Below are positions 1 through 12,706 of a stretch of DNA of 64,000 bases, piece after piece (position 1 is the first letter of the stretch; each line of letters opens with the position of its first letter). Source of the stretch: Agromyces laixinhei (GTDB taxonomy: Bacteria > Actinomycetota > Actinomycetes > Actinomycetales > Microbacteriaceae). The notes under the pieces are model-generated. The model ran no database searches, was not told the DNA's origin, and saw only the letters and a list, made by a program, of their open reading frames with translations. The position numbers were made by a program, and so were the translations under genes. The DNA lies in NCBI RefSeq assembly GCF_006337065.1, contig NZ_CP040872.1:2418001-2482000 (forward strand). Reading direction: 5' to 3'.

Positions 1-761
1 GGCGACGACGTCGCGGCTCGAGGTGCCGTCGATCGAGTTCTCGGCCGGGCCGCCGAGGCCGAGGTCGCGAGCGACGGATGCCGCGTCCAGCCCGAGCGTC
101 GAACCGGCGAGGGCTCCCCCGCCATACGGCGAGACATCCGCTCGCTTCGTCCAGTCGACGAGCCGTTCGAGATCGCGCGAGAGCGCCCACGCGTGCGCGA
201 GGAGATGATGGGCGAGCAGCACCGGCTGCGCGTGCTGCAGGTGCGTGCGCCCGGGCATGATCGCCGTGCGGTGCGCGTCGGCCTGCGCGGCGAGCGCATC
301 GATGAGGTGCACGAGGTCGCGTCCGATGATCGCCGCGTGATCTTTCAGATAGAGGCGAACGAGGGTCGCGATCTGGTCGTTGCGGCTGCGACCCGCACGG
401 AGCTTGCCGCCGAGTTCGGCGCCGACGATGGCGATCAGCGCCGCCTCCAGCGCACCGTGCACGTCTTCGTCGGTCTCACCGGCGACGATCTCACCCGAAA
501 CGACGCGCGCCTCGAGGGTGTCGAGCCCCGCGAGCATGGCGTCGAGTTCGTCGGCTTCGAGGTATCCGGCTGCGGCGAGTGCCCGCGCGTGCGCCCGGGA
601 CCCCGCGAGGTCGTAGCCGGCGAGCTGCCAGTCGAAATGCGTCGACTTCGAGAGCCGCGCCAGCTCAGGGGCCGGGCCCGACGCGAAACGCGCACCCCAG
701 AGCGATCCCTCGTTGGTGCCGTGGGCTTCGGCCGCCCCTCCGGCTTCGGTCACGTCGCTCA

Positions 762-762
<1 letters not shown>
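1..762 (-). CDS. argH: Argininosuccinate lyase, N-terminal part (cut by window edge)
   Basis: Last step of arginine biosynthesis: splits argininosuccinate into arginine and fumarate in the cytoplasm. About 254 N-terminal residues are visible; roughly the last 210 of the usual 460-470 lie beyond the window. Family signatures are clear: GRSRNDQ near residues 124-130, [10 protein letters not shown] near 171-180 with the conserved catalytic-region histidine, and [11 protein letters not shown] further on. The ATG shares one base with the argF stop (TGATG), so the gene is translationally coupled as the last visible member of argCJBDFH. The catalytic SS loop (GSSIMPQK) lies outside the window and cannot be checked. 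Confidence 0.95.
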
Positions 763-2904
<2,142 letters not shown>

Positions 2905-2908
<4 letters not shown>

Positions 2909-3822
2909 GCCGCGACCACCTCTGTGCCGATGCCCGATTGCGTGAAGACCTCGAGCAGGATCGAGTGCGGCACTCTTCCGTCGATGATCGCGGCCTTCGA
3001 GACGCCGCCCTCGACGGCTTCGAGGCACGCGGCCATCTTCGGGATCATGCCCGATTCGAGGTTCGGCAGCAGATCGATGAGCGAGGGCACATCGATCACC
3101 GAGACGAGCGAGTCGCGGTTCGGCCAGTCGCGGTAGAGCCCGGCCACGTCGGTGAGGATGACGAGTTTCGCCGCGCCCAGTGCGACGGCCAAGGCGGCCG
3201 CCGCCGAATCGGCGTTCACATTGAGCGATTGCCCCGTCACGTCACCGTCGGGGGCGATCGAGGAGACCACCGGAATACGGCCGGCGTCGAGTTCGGCGAG
3301 CACCGCGGCGGGGTCGACCGCGACGACGTCGCCGACGAGACCGAGGTCGACCTCTTCACCGTCGACGACGGCGCCGCGCCGCCGGCCGGTGAACAGCCCG
3401 GCGTCTTCGCCCGAGAGGCCGGATGCCAGCGGTCCGTGCTCGTTGATGAGCGAGACGAGTTCACGGTTCACCTGGCCCGAAAGCACCATGCGCACGACGT
3501 CCATCGTCTCTGGGGTCGTCACCCGGTAGCCGCCGCGGAACTCACTCGGAATGCCGAGCCGCTCGAGCATCGTCGAGATCTGCGGGCCACCGCCGTGCAC
3601 GACGACGGGTTTGATGCCCGCGTAGCGGAAGTAGACCATGTCTTCAGCGAATGCGCGCTGCAACTCGGGGCTCACCATGGCGTTGCCGCCGAACTTCACG
3701 ACGATGGTCTCGCCGTGGAATCGCTTCAACCAGGGCAGCGAGTCGATGAGCACCTGCGCCTTCGCGGCGGCATCGTTCGTGTCGTCGGATCCTGTTTCGT
3801 CGGGTTCTGTGTCGTCGCTCAT
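2905..3822 (-). CDS. argB: Acetylglutamate kinase
   Basis: Phosphorylates N-acetylglutamate, the usual arginine-feedback-controlled step. The 305-residue protein has the amino-acid kinase signature VVKFGGNAM near residues 38-46 and the glycine-rich VVHGGGPQI. An acidic stretch ([12 protein letters not shown]) precedes the fold and is longer than in many homologues. It starts two bases after the argJ stop and its own stop overlaps argD (ATGA). Arginine sensitivity cannot be judged from sequence alone. Confidence 0.96.
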
Positions 3823-3824
3823 GC

Positions 3825-4982
3825 TCAACTCGCGTAGGCGCTGTTCTCGTGCACGTAGTCGTGCGTGAGATCGTTCGTGAAGATGGTGGCGGATGCCTCG
3901 CCGGCATGCAGCTCGATGAGCACGTGCGTCGCTCGCGGCGTGAGGTCGACGTCGTCGCGCGGCGCGTCGGGCCGCCCGGCATGACACACCCGAACCCCGT
4001 TCATCGAGACGTCGACGAGATACGGATCGAAGGGCGCGCTCGTGGTGCCGATCGCGGCGAGCACCCGGCCCCAGTTGGGGTCGTTGCCGAAGATCGCTGC
4101 TTTGAAGAGGTTGTTGCGGGCGACCGAGCGACCGACCTCGACCGCGTCGTCTTCGGTCACGGCGCCGACGACCTCGATCGCGATGTCGTGGCTCGCGCCC
4201 TCGGCGTCGGCCTGCAGTTGCATGGCGAGACTCCGGCAGGCCTCGGTGAGCGCCGCGGCGAACTCGGTGGGTTCGGGCGCCACGCCCGACGCGCCCGACG
4301 CGAGCAACGTCACCTGGTCGTTCGTCGACATGCAACCGTCGGAATCGAGCCGGTCGAAGGTCACGCGGGTCGCGGCGCGAAGCGCGGAGTCGAGGTCAGC
4401 AGCCGACAGTGCGGCGTCCGTCGTCACGACCACCAGCATCGTCGCGAGACCGGGTGCCAGCATTCCGGCACCCTTCGCCATACCGCCGATCGACCAGCCG
4501 TCGCCCACGACGACGACCTGCTTCGGCGTGGTGTCGGTCGTCATGATGGCGCGAGCCGCATCGTCGCCGCCACCGTCTTCGCTCGACAGGCGAGCGATCG
4601 CCGACACGACCCCCTCTTCGAGCACCTCGCCGTCGAGTTGATCGCCGATGAGCCCCGTCGAGCAGACGAGCACATCACCGGCGGCGACGCCGAGTCCCGA
4701 CGCCGCTGCCTCGGCTGTGCGGTGCGTCACCTGGAACCCCTCGGGCCCGGTGAAGCAGTTGGCCCCGCCGGAGTTCAGCACGATCGCCGAGACGATGCCG
4801 TCGGCCGCGACCTGCCTCGACCAGATGATCGGGTTCGCCTGAGCGCGATTCGAGGTGAAGACCGCCGCCGCCTGCTGTGCGGGCCCTCGATTCACGACGA
4901 GTGCGAGATCGAGCGCTCCCGTTCGCTTGATGCCGGCCGCGATTCCCGCCGCCTCGAATCCCTGTGGGTGGGTGATGGTCAC
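3825..4982 (-). CDS. argJ: Bifunctional glutamate N-acetyltransferase / amino-acid acetyltransferase
   Basis: Transfers acetyl from N-acetylornithine back to glutamate (cyclic arginine pathway) and usually also makes N-acetylglutamate from acetyl-CoA. The 385-residue precursor has the self-cleavage site in the segment [14 protein letters not shown], where the chain is cut before the nucleophilic Thr. The start is a GTG overlapping the argC stop (GTGA); the peptide VTITHPQGF after it matches family N-termini. With argJ present, the operon needs no argE. Confidence 0.95.
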   Translation of the reverse strand: MTITHPQGFEAAGIAAGIKRTGALDLALVVNRGPAQQAAAVFTSNRAQANPIIWSRQVAADGIVSAIVLNSGGANCFTGPEGFQVTHRTAEAAASGLGVAAGDVLVCSTGLIGDQLDGEVLEEGVVSAIARLSSEDGGGDDAARAIMTTDTTPKQVVVVGDGWSIGGMAKGAGMLAPGLATMLVVVTTDAALSAADLDSALRAATRVTFDRLDSDGCMSTNDQVTLLASGASGVAPEPTEFAAALTEACRSLAMQLQADAEGASHDIAIEVVGAVTEDDAVEVGRSVARNNLFKAAIFGNDPNWGRVLAAIGTTSAPFDPYLVDVSMNGVRVCHAGRPDAPRDDVDLTPRATHVLIELHAGEASATIFTNDLTHDYVHENSAYAS

Positions 4983-6022
4983 GGGGCGACTCCGTTCACG
5001 GGGAGTCCGGTCGACTCGGTGAGCCCGAGCGCGATGTTCGCGGACTGGATGGCGGCACCCGCGGTGCCCTTCACGAGATTGTCGACGGCGGCGACGACGA
5101 CGACGCGGCCCGCCTTCTCGTCGATCTGCAGGCCGAGGAGTGCGGTGTTCGCGCCGAGCACGTCGGCCGTGCGCGGAAACTGCCCCGCGGGCAGCAGCTG
5201 CACGAAACGCTCGCCCGCGTAGGCGTCTTCCCACGCGGTGCGCACCGCAGCGGCATCCGTACCCGGCACGATGCGCGCCGTCGAGGTCGCGAGGATACCG
5301 CGCGACATCGGGACGATGACCGGGGTGAAGGAGATGGTCGGGTTCCCGCCGCCCGCCCAGCGCAGCGCCTGCTGGATCTCGGGGATGTGGCGGTGCACGC
5401 CGCCGACCGAGTACGGGTTCGCCGAGCCGAGGAGCTCTGACCCGAGCAGGTGCGCCTTCAGGCTCTTGCCCGCGCCAGAGGGGCCGACCGCGAGCACCGC
5501 GACGACGTCGGCTGCCTCGATCACGCCGGCACGAATGCCGGGAGCGAGCGACAGCGCGACCGTCGAGGCGTTGCAGCCCGGTGCCGCGATGCGCTTCGTC
5601 TTCGCGAGCCGGTCACGCTGCGTGCCCGACAGCCGGGGCAGCTCGGGAACGCCATAGGTCCATGCGCCGTGGAACTCGCCGCCGTAGAACGCCGCCCAGT
5701 CGGTCTCGCTCTCGAGGCGGTGGTCGGCACCGCAGTCGATCACGAGGGTCTCGGGGGGCAATTGCTCGGCAATCGCACCGGATGCCCCGTGCGGCAGTGC
5801 GAGGAACACGATGTCGTGACCGGCGAGGTTCTCGGCCGTCGTGTCTTTCAACGTGAGGTGCGTGTAGCTGCGCAGGTGCGGCTGCACCGCGATGAGCGGC
5901 TGGCCGGCGTTGGAGTGCGCGGTCACGGTGCGCACGTCGAAGTCGGGATGATCGGCGAGGAGGCGAAGGATCTCGCCCCCTGCGTAGCCGGACGCGCCGG
6001 AAACGGCGACGGTGAACGTCAT
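4979..6022 (-). CDS. argC: N-acetyl-gamma-glutamyl-phosphate reductase
   Basis: NADPH-dependent reductase giving N-acetylglutamate semialdehyde, the first gene of the arginine operon. 347 residues with the Rossmann GASGYAGGE at 9-17 and the active-site cysteine C150 in PGCNAS. An AAGGTGG ribosome-binding site lies 4 bases before the ATG, inside the first unit of a 48-bp tandem repeat, so the repeat carries a second RBS-like copy further upstream. All downstream arg genes are coupled by overlaps, so control of the whole operon probably acts here. Confidence 0.96.
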   Translation of the reverse strand: MTFTVAVSGASGYAGGEILRLLADHPDFDVRTVTAHSNAGQPLIAVQPHLRSYTHLTLKDTTAENLAGHDIVFLALPHGASGAIAEQLPPETLVIDCGADHRLESETDWAAFYGGEFHGAWTYGVPELPRLSGTQRDRLAKTKRIAAPGCNASTVALSLAPGIRAGVIEAADVVAVLAVGPSGAGKSLKAHLLGSELLGSANPYSVGGVHRHIPEIQQALRWAGGGNPTISFTPVIVPMSRGILATSTARIVPGTDAAAVRTAWEDAYAGERFVQLLPAGQFPRTADVLGANTALLGLQIDEKAGRVVVVAAVDNLVKGTAGAAIQSANIALGLTESTGLPVNGVAP

Positions 6023-6033
6023 GGTTCCACCTT

Positions 6034-6125
6034 AAAGGTCGAAGCGGGCGAGGGATGGTTCACGGCGACACTCACGACCTGAAAGGTCGAGGGGCGCGAG
6101 GGATGGTTCACGGCGACACTCACTG
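6034..6125. repeat. 48-bp imperfect tandem repeat before argC
   Basis: Two adjacent units start at AAAGGTC (6034 and 6082), period 48, nearly identical across AGGGATGGTTCACGGCGACA. Each unit is centred on a short palindrome: ACCTT-A-AAGGT at the argC ribosome-binding site and CGACCT-GAA-AGGTCG at 6075-6089. No match to the known actinobacterial ARG box is evident. It may be a leader duplication or paired regulator sites. Confidence 0.8.
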
Positions 6126-6243
6126 GCGGCGTCATTGCCGCGTGCGGGGTCGCCTAGAGTCGGCGCTCGCCACGACGTCGGTTGCGCACCACGGCACGCG
6201 TGACGCGTACGGAGCCTGCGAACCGAGCGGCGGACATACGGCG

Positions 6244-6273
6244 ACCTTATCGGGCGCGGGTCGAGCCGCGCAA
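6244..6273 (-). promoter_or_regulatory. Possible argC operon promoter
   Basis: On the minus strand TTGCGC and TAAGGT are separated by 18 bases, about 220 bases before argC. It is the best sigma-70-like match in the gap, but the long leader and loose -35 leave it uncertain. Confidence 0.25.
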
Positions 6274-6316
6274 ACACGTGACTGTGGGGAACGGCCGCCA
6301 TGTTCACCGCAAACAC

Positions 6317-6390
6317 GAGGGGATCGGCAGTTCCGAGGGCGGTTCGGGGTTTGAGTATCCTCGGAATCGCAGATCTCCTCGGAATCGCGC
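6317..6390. repeat. Hairpin repeat family, copy A
   Basis: Left arm 6317-6338 and right arm 6359-6380 pair over 22 positions with about 18 matches, followed by another partial CTCGGAATCGC unit. Same sequence family and orientation as copies B (61578) and C (62646). It lies 53 bases beyond the pheT stop, so it may also end pheST transcription. Confidence 0.85.
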
Positions 6391-6442
6391 AGCTTCAGGA
6401 AGACCGCGGCGGCACCCGCCAACGGTCGGTGGGCCACGGCCG

Positions 6443-8968
6443 TCACTCGCGGATGGTGGCCCCCAAGCGCTCACGCGCGAGCGCCGCGCCCGCGAGCTTC
6501 GCCTCGCTCGCCTCGCCGGCCGTCAGCGTGCGATCGTCGGCACGGAACCGGAGGGCGAACGTCAGGCTCTTCGAACCATCCGGAACTCCGGGTCCGCGAT
6601 AGTCGTCGACGATCGAGACGTGTTCGAGCAGAGCTCCCGCACCCTCGCGCACCGCCGCCGCAACCATGGCGGCGGCGACCTCGTTGGGAACGATGAGCGA
6701 GAGGTCCTGCGTCGCCGCCGGCAACGTGCCGATGGCGTGCGCTTCGAGGCTCGGTTCGGTGAGCGCGATGACGGCGTCGAGGTCGAGTTCGACGATCGCG
6801 ACGACCCGCGGCAGGTCGGACTCGGCGGCGAGTGCCGGCAGCAACTCCCCGGCGAAACCGACGACGGTGTCGCCGATTCTCAGCTCGGCGGTGCGGCCGG
6901 GGTGCATCGCCTGGTGGGCGCCCTGCGCGATGTCGATGTGGGCGCCCGTCGCGAGCTCGATCTGGCGCACGACGTCGAGCGCATCGGCGATGCCGGCCGG
7001 CACTGCGGCCTGGCCCGGCTGCTTCGGCACCACCTCGCCGACGATGAGCGCGCCGAGGTGGCGCGGTTGCGGCGGGATACCCGCGTCGAGGGCGGCAAGC
7101 ACCTCGTCGCTCGGCCTCTCATTGCCGACGGGCACCTCGAGTGACCCGTAGGTGCGACCCGGCTCGGGCAGGAACACCGTGCCGATCTCGAAGAGATCGA
7201 GGTCGGTGAGTCCGCGCGAGAGGTTGCGTCGCGCAGCGCCGATCAGGCCGGGCACGAGCGAGCGACGGAGGAACGGAGCGGTCTGGTCGAGGGCGTTCGC
7301 GATGCGCACGGATGCCACGGGCGAGCCGTCGGCGCTGCCGAACACGGCATTGTCGGCTGCGGAGGCGAACGGGAACGAGAGCACTTCGGTCGACCCCGCA
7401 GCCGCGAGCGTGTCGGCCGTGCGCCGGCGCAGCCGCTGCGAGCGGGTGAGGCCGCGCCCGGGCGGCGCGACGGGAAGCACCGAGGGAATGCGGTCGTAGC
7501 CGATCAGGCGGGCGACCTCCTCGGCGAGTTCTTCGCGACCGGTCAGGTCTGGACGCCACGCTGGCGGCACGACCGAGAAGCCGCTGTCGAAGGCGGTGAT
7601 GGCGCCGCCGATCTCGGCGAGTGCGTCGTGCACCTCATCGGCGGTGTACTCGATGCCGATGATCGACGAGACGAAGCCGTCAGGCAGGAGAATCGCCTCA
7701 CGCGCCGGTGCCGTCGAGATCAGGGAGCCGCCCGCGTCGGCGGTGCCGCCTGCGAGGTCGACCATGAGCTGGGCGACACGGGAGACGGCCGCGCCCGCGA
7801 TCTCGGGGTCGACGCCGCGCTCGTAGCGTTTGGCCGCCTCGCTCGGCAGCTTGTGCCGGCGAGCAGTGCGCGCGATCGACACCGGGTCCCAGTTGGCCGC
7901 TTCGATGAGCACGTTGCGCGTCTCACCGCCCATCTCGGTCTCGGCGCCGCCCATGACGCCGCCGAGGCCGATCGGCCCGCGGTCGTCGGTGACGACGAGG
8001 TCTTCGACGTGAAGCGTGCGCTTCTTGCCGTCGAGCGTGGTGAACTTCTCCCCCACAGTCGCTCGCCGCACGACGATGCCGCCGCGGAGCCGGTCGAGGT
8101 CGTAGCCGTGGATCGGCTGGCCGAGCTCGAGCATGACGTAGTTCGTGATGTCGACGAGCACCGAGATCGAGCGGATGCCGGCGAGCTTCAGCCGCGCGAT
8201 CATCCACGCCGGGGTCGATCGCCTCGGGTCGACTCCGCGCACGATACGCGTGGCGAAGACCGATGAGCCGAGCTTGCCGCGGATGGGTGCGGCGTCGTCG
8301 ATCACGACGGAGAACGCGTCGTCCGATCCATCCGCCGGCGTCGCCTGCTCGACCGGGTCGCGGAAGCGGGCCCCCGTCGCATGGGCGTACTCACGAGCGA
8401 CACCACGGATCGAGAACGCGTAGCCGCGGTCGGGGGTGACGTTGATCTCGATCGCGGCGTCGTCGAGGCCGAGGAGCTTGATCGCGTCGGTGCCGACTGG
8501 CGCATCGATGCCGAGTGTCGAGAGCCGCAGGATTCCGTCGTGCTCGTCGCCGAGCCCGAGTTCACGCGCCGAGGCGATCATGCCGTCGGAGACGTGACCG
8601 TAGGTCTTGCGCGCCGCGATCGGGAACGGCCCGGGCAGCACTGCGCCGGGCAGCGTCACGACGACCTTGTCGCCGACGAAGAAGTTGCGGGCACCGCAGA
8701 CGATGCCATGCACGGCGTCACCGCCGTCGGCCGCCATCTCGCCCTCTGGGGCGACGCGCACCTGGCACCAGCGGATGGTCTTGCCGTTGGACTGCGGTTC
8801 TTCGACGAATTCGAGCACCTCGCCCACGACGATCGGTGCCTCGAGCTCGAAGGTGTGCACGTCCTCCTCTTCGAGGCCGACCCTGACGAGGGCGGCATGC
8901 ACGTCTTCAGGCGTCGTGCCGGGCACGAGCTCGACGTACTCGGCGAGCCAACTCAGTGGAACTCGCAT
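6443..8968 (-). CDS. pheT: Phenylalanine-tRNA ligase beta subunit
   Basis: Beta chain of the alpha2-beta2 PheRS that charges tRNA-Phe. At 841 residues it has the full bacterial domain set: N-terminal EMAP-like tRNA-binding fold (about 40-150, with VVGEVLEF and CGARNF), B3/B4 editing region, B5, the catalytic-like module and the C-terminal FDX-ACB domain. The ATG at 8968 begins MRVPLSWL, the usual N-terminus. It follows pheS after a 69-base gap created by a short duplication of the junction. Copy A of the hairpin repeat lies downstream. Confidence 0.97.
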   Translation of the reverse strand: MRVPLSWLAEYVELVPGTTPEDVHAALVRVGLEEEDVHTFELEAPIVVGEVLEFVEEPQSNGKTIRWCQVRVAPEGEMAADGGDAVHGIVCGARNFFVGDKVVVTLPGAVLPGPFPIAARKTYGHVSDGMIASARELGLGDEHDGILRLSTLGIDAPVGTDAIKLLGLDDAAIEINVTPDRGYAFSIRGVAREYAHATGARFRDPVEQATPADGSDDAFSVVIDDAAPIRGKLGSSVFATRIVRGVDPRRSTPAWMIARLKLAGIRSISVLVDITNYVMLELGQPIHGYDLDRLRGGIVVRRATVGEKFTTLDGKKRTLHVEDLVVTDDRGPIGLGGVMGGAETEMGGETRNVLIEAANWDPVSIARTARRHKLPSEAAKRYERGVDPEIAGAAVSRVAQLMVDLAGGTADAGGSLISTAPAREAILLPDGFVSSIIGIEYTADEVHDALAEIGGAITAFDSGFSVVPPAWRPDLTGREELAEEVARLIGYDRIPSVLPVAPPGRGLTRSQRLRRRTADTLAAAGSTEVLSFPFASAADNAVFGSADGSPVASVRIANALDQTAPFLRRSLVPGLIGAARRNLSRGLTDLDLFEIGTVFLPEPGRTYGSLEVPVGNERPSDEVLAALDAGIPPQPRHLGALIVGEVVPKQPGQAAVPAGIADALDVVRQIELATGAHIDIAQGAHQAMHPGRTAELRIGDTVVGFAGELLPALAAESDLPRVVAIVELDLDAVIALTEPSLEAHAIGTLPAATQDLSLIVPNEVAAAMVAAAVREGAGALLEHVSIVDDYRGPGVPDGSKSLTFALRFRADDRTLTAGEASEAKLAGAALARERLGATIRE

Positions 8969-9037
8969 GTTCTAGACCACCATTCCGGATGACAGGGAGG
9001 GATTCGAGCCGCAGTGGGCTGCGCACGTGGCCATGTT

Positions 9038-9053
<16 letters not shown>
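8966..9053. repeat. 22-bp direct repeat spanning the pheS-pheT junction
   Basis: The same 22 bases occur at 8966-8987 and 9032-9053, 66 bases apart. Each copy holds the last codons and TAG of pheS plus an ATG; the copy at 8966 supplies the pheT start. A 66-base segment duplication explains it. Confidence 0.9.
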
Positions 9054-10078
<1,025 letters not shown>

Positions 10079-10130
10079 GAGAACCGAGTCTACCGGCGGC
10101 AGCCGGTTGCTCGTGTCCGATTCCGGTCGG

Positions 10131-11057
10131 CTACGTTCTCGGTTCGTGGCTCTCGGACTGTCGTGCGGATGCGCTCGCTTCGGCGACGAGCACCGCCTGG
10201 TTCGGGTCCTCCGGGTCGAGTCGCTTGCCCGACGAACTCGACGAGGTGCGCTTCGACAGCCACCGCGCGAACCACGACAACGACAGGTTCATGGCGAGGT
10301 AGAGCACGAGGGTGACGACGAAGAACGAGAAGAGGTACCGGTTGCCGTAGAAGTTCACGAGGTTGTTCATGTTCACGCGAAGCAACTCGGTGTACCCCAC
10401 GATGTAGCCGAGGGAGGTGTCCTTCAGCAGCACGACCAACTGGGCGACGATGATCGGCAGCATCTGGCGGAACGCCTGCGGGAACTCCACGAGCATCTTC
10501 GATTGCAACGGCCGCATGCCGAGGCTGAGGCCTGCCTCGCGTTGCCCTCTCGGCAGTGCCGCGAGCCCGGCCCGCAACGCCTCGCCGATGAGCGCCCCGT
10601 TGTACAGTGTGAGCGCTGCGACGACCGCCCAGAAGGCTCCGGTGTTCAACACCAGCAGGATGAACAGCATCATGAGCAGCACCGGCATGCCGCGCACGAA
10701 CTCGAGCACGACGGCCGTGGGAATGCGAATCCACGCAATGGCGGAGCTGCGCAGGAGCGACAGGATGATGCCGAGGATGATCGCGAAGACCGAGGCGATG
10801 AGCGCCGCTCGGAGCGTGCCGAACACACCCTCGAAGACGATGAAGGACCACAACTCGGGGTCGGCGAAGATGTCCCAGCGACTCGGATCGAAGAAGCCGG
10901 GAAGTGTGATGCCGCCGCTCTCGCGCGGTGCGGCGAGCGTGAGCGCCATCCAGGCGAGCCCACCGACGATCAGCACACCGGCGACGATCGACGAGATCAA
11001 CGACGCCCGACGAGCCTTGGGACCCGGCGCATCGAAGAGAACACTCGAGCCGCTCAT
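10131..11057 (-). CDS. gluD: Amino-acid ABC transporter permease (GluD-like)
   Basis: Integral membrane permease of the polar amino-acid uptake family (HisMQ type). 308 residues with one N-terminal transmembrane helix, a periplasmic-side loop and then a typical cluster of membrane spans with the ABC-interacting EAA loop (GEALRAGLAALPRGQREAGLSLG). The start ATG at 11057 overlaps the gluC stop (ATGA), so I prefer it to the in-frame codon a few residues earlier. The tail after the last helix is long and Ser/Glu-rich. Glutamate is the likely substrate by similarity to Corynebacterium GluABCD, but this is not proven by sequence. Confidence 0.88.
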   Translation of the reverse strand: MSGSSVLFDAPGPKARRASLISSIVAGVLIVGGLAWMALTLAAPRESGGITLPGFFDPSRWDIFADPELWSFIVFEGVFGTLRAALIASVFAIILGIILSLLRSSAIAWIRIPTAVVLEFVRGMPVLLMMLFILLVLNTGAFWAVVAALTLYNGALIGEALRAGLAALPRGQREAGLSLGMRPLQSKMLVEFPQAFRQMLPIIVAQLVVLLKDTSLGYIVGYTELLRVNMNNLVNFYGNRYLFSFFVVTLVLYLAMNLSLSWFARWLSKRTSSSSSGKRLDPEDPNQAVLVAEASASARQSESHEPRT

Positions 11058-11701
11058 CGCTGCACCACCCACTTCCGCTCGAGTTGTGCTGCGATCACTC
11101 CGAGCGGAATGGTGATCACGAGGTACAGGGTCGCGGCGCCCAGGAGGATCGCGATGACGGCGTCACCGTTCGCATTCGCGAGCCGACTGGTTGCGCCGAA
11201 GAGTTCGAAGACGAAGAAACCGCCGGCGACGGACGTGTTCTTGGTCAGAGCGATGAACACATTGATGAGCGGCGGGATGGTCATGCGGAACGCCTGCGGC
11301 AACACGATGAGGCTCACGGTCTGGCCGAAGCCGAGCCCGACGCTGCGGGCTGCCTCGGCCTGACCGACCGGCACCCCGTTGATGCCGGAACGAAGCGCCT
11401 CGGCGACGAACGGCGACGTGTACACCGACAGGCCGACCATCGCCGAGGCAGCGTACGCCAGGTCGGGGCCGAGGTACGGCAGCACGATCGCGCAGAAGAA
11501 GAGCACGAGGGTCAGTGGCGTGTTGCGCACGAGTTCCGTGTAGACCGTGGCGAATGCGCGCAGCGACGGAACAGGTGAGATTCGCATGGCGGCGACGATC
11601 GTGCCGAGCACGAGTGCCGAGATGCCGCTCACGACGAGCAGCAACAGCGTCATCCTGAAGCCCTCGAAGTACGTCGGCAGGTTGTCGATGACGGCGTCCA
11701 C
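11054..11701 (-). CDS. gluC: Amino-acid ABC transporter permease (GluC-like)
   Basis: Second permease of the same transporter, 215 residues and about five membrane spans. The EAA loop reads AEALRSGINGVPVGQAEAARSVGLG. It starts with GTG at 11701 after a strong AAGGGAGG ribosome-binding site. A perfect hairpin lies between gluB and this gene, so the permeases may be made at a lower level than the binding protein, as is common in this transporter class. It forms a heterodimer with the GluD-like subunit. Confidence 0.9.
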   Translation of the reverse strand: MDAVIDNLPTYFEGFRMTLLLLVVSGISALVLGTIVAAMRISPVPSLRAFATVYTELVRNTPLTLVLFFCAIVLPYLGPDLAYAASAMVGLSVYTSPFVAEALRSGINGVPVGQAEAARSVGLGFGQTVSLIVLPQAFRMTIPPLINVFIALTKNTSVAGGFFVFELFGATSRLANANGDAVIAILLGAATLYLVITIPLGVIAAQLERKWVVQR

Positions 11702-11734
11702 GCGCCTCCCTTCTGCAAGTCGGTGTCGGGTTCA

Positions 11735-11763
11735 CGGCCCGGGCGGTTGAACCGCCCGGGCCG
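11735..11763 (-). terminator. Hairpin between gluB and gluC
   Basis: A 14-bp GC-rich perfect inverted repeat (CGGCCCGGGCGGTT with its complement, one central base) lies just after the gluB stop. There is no T run, so it is more likely an mRNA stabiliser or partial terminator that sets the binding-protein to permease ratio. Confidence 0.7.
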
Positions 11764-11771
11764 GGTACCGA

Positions 11772-12638
11772 TCAGTAGCGGTCGGGAGCGGGCGGATCGA
11801 CGAACGGCAGCACCGTACCGGCGGTCGCGTCCCAGGCCTCTTCATAACGGCCGTCTTCATACGACTCCTCGAGCACATCGTTGATCCAGTTACGGAACTC
11901 GGTGTCTTCGAGAGCCAGGCCGATACCGTAGGGCTCTTCGGTGAACGGTTCTCCGACGACCTTGAACTCGCCCTCATTCTGGGTGACGAGGCCGGCGAGG
12001 ATCACGTTGTCGGTCGACACGGCGACGACCTCACCGCGGCGCAGCGGCTCCAGGCAGTTCGAGTAGGTGTCGGTCGCCACGAGTTCAGCGCCGAGTTCCT
12101 GCAGGTTCGCAGCAGACGTGGATCCGGTCACCGAGCACACGGGCTGGCCGACCAAGTCTTCCTCCGACTTGATGTCGTCGTTGTCGGCGAGCACCAGAAT
12201 CGACTGGCCGGCCATGTAGTACGGCCCGGCGAACGAGACGACTTCCTTGCGCTTGTCGTTGATCGTGTACGTCGCGACGACGATGTCGACCTGGCCGTTC
12301 TCGATGAAGGGCTCGCGGTTGGCCGAGACGGTCTCGGTCCATTCGATCTTGTCTTCTGAGATGCCGAGCTCTGACGCGATGATCTTGGCGATCTCGACGT
12401 CGAAGCCCTCGGGCACACCCGACGGACCCATGAGCCCGAACAGGGGCTGGTCGAACTTCGTGCCCACGGTGATCGTGCCCGCATCGGCGAGCTCAGCCAT
12501 CGTCGTTCCGGCCTCGAAGGTGGGGGCGGGTTCGGCCGAAGGCTCTTCTGTGCCGCCGGTGTCACCGCCGGCACAGCCGGCGAGCGCGAGTGCCGACGCC
12601 GCTGCAGCTGCGACGAGTGCGATTCTCATGCGTTTCAT
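11772..12638 (-). CDS. gluB: Amino-acid ABC transporter substrate-binding lipoprotein (GluB-like)
   Basis: Extracellular solute-binding protein anchored by lipid. 288 residues: signal peptide with lipobox LALAGC (Cys22), a Gly/Thr/Glu linker, then the SBP family 3 fold (ITVGTKFDQPLFG, GFDVEIAKIIASELG, VDIVVATYTIND). I chose the ATG at 12638 because it gives a normal signal peptide. The ligand is probably glutamate or a related polar amino acid. It follows gluA after 68 bases. Confidence 0.92.
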   Translation of the reverse strand: MKRMRIALVAAAAASALALAGCAGGDTGGTEEPSAEPAPTFEAGTTMAELADAGTITVGTKFDQPLFGLMGPSGVPEGFDVEIAKIIASELGISEDKIEWTETVSANREPFIENGQVDIVVATYTINDKRKEVVSFAGPYYMAGQSILVLADNDDIKSEEDLVGQPVCSVTGSTSAANLQELGAELVATDTYSNCLEPLRRGEVVAVSTDNVILAGLVTQNEGEFKVVGEPFTEEPYGIGLALEDTEFRNWINDVLEESYEDGRYEEAWDATAGTVLPFVDPPAPDRY

Positions 12639-12706
12639 GTCTCTGCCTCTTCTCTGTGGTTGGTTCCCTCGCGGCCCCGGGCTCGGTGGCACGGTGCAGC
12701 GGAGGT

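Larger units (their letters stand above)
6124..6442. other. pheT-argC intergenic region
   Basis: About 320 bases with no credible gene. It holds a possible argC promoter and copy A of the hairpin repeat (see separate entries). Short open frames here have no recognisable product, and their peptides come from the repeat. Confidence 0.6.

Noticed and set aside
6023..6316. Classical ARG box before argC
   Set aside because: No site resembling the Streptomyces or mycobacterial ArgR consensus was found.
6132..6446. Small protein between pheT and argC
   Set aside because: Its peptide is Arg/Pro-rich and partly encoded by repeat A; no ribosome-binding site or homology signal.
8989..9031. tRNA T-arm-like GGCTCGAATCCC in the pheS-pheT gap
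   Set aside because: The flanking bases do not form the T stem and no acceptor or anticodon arm is present.
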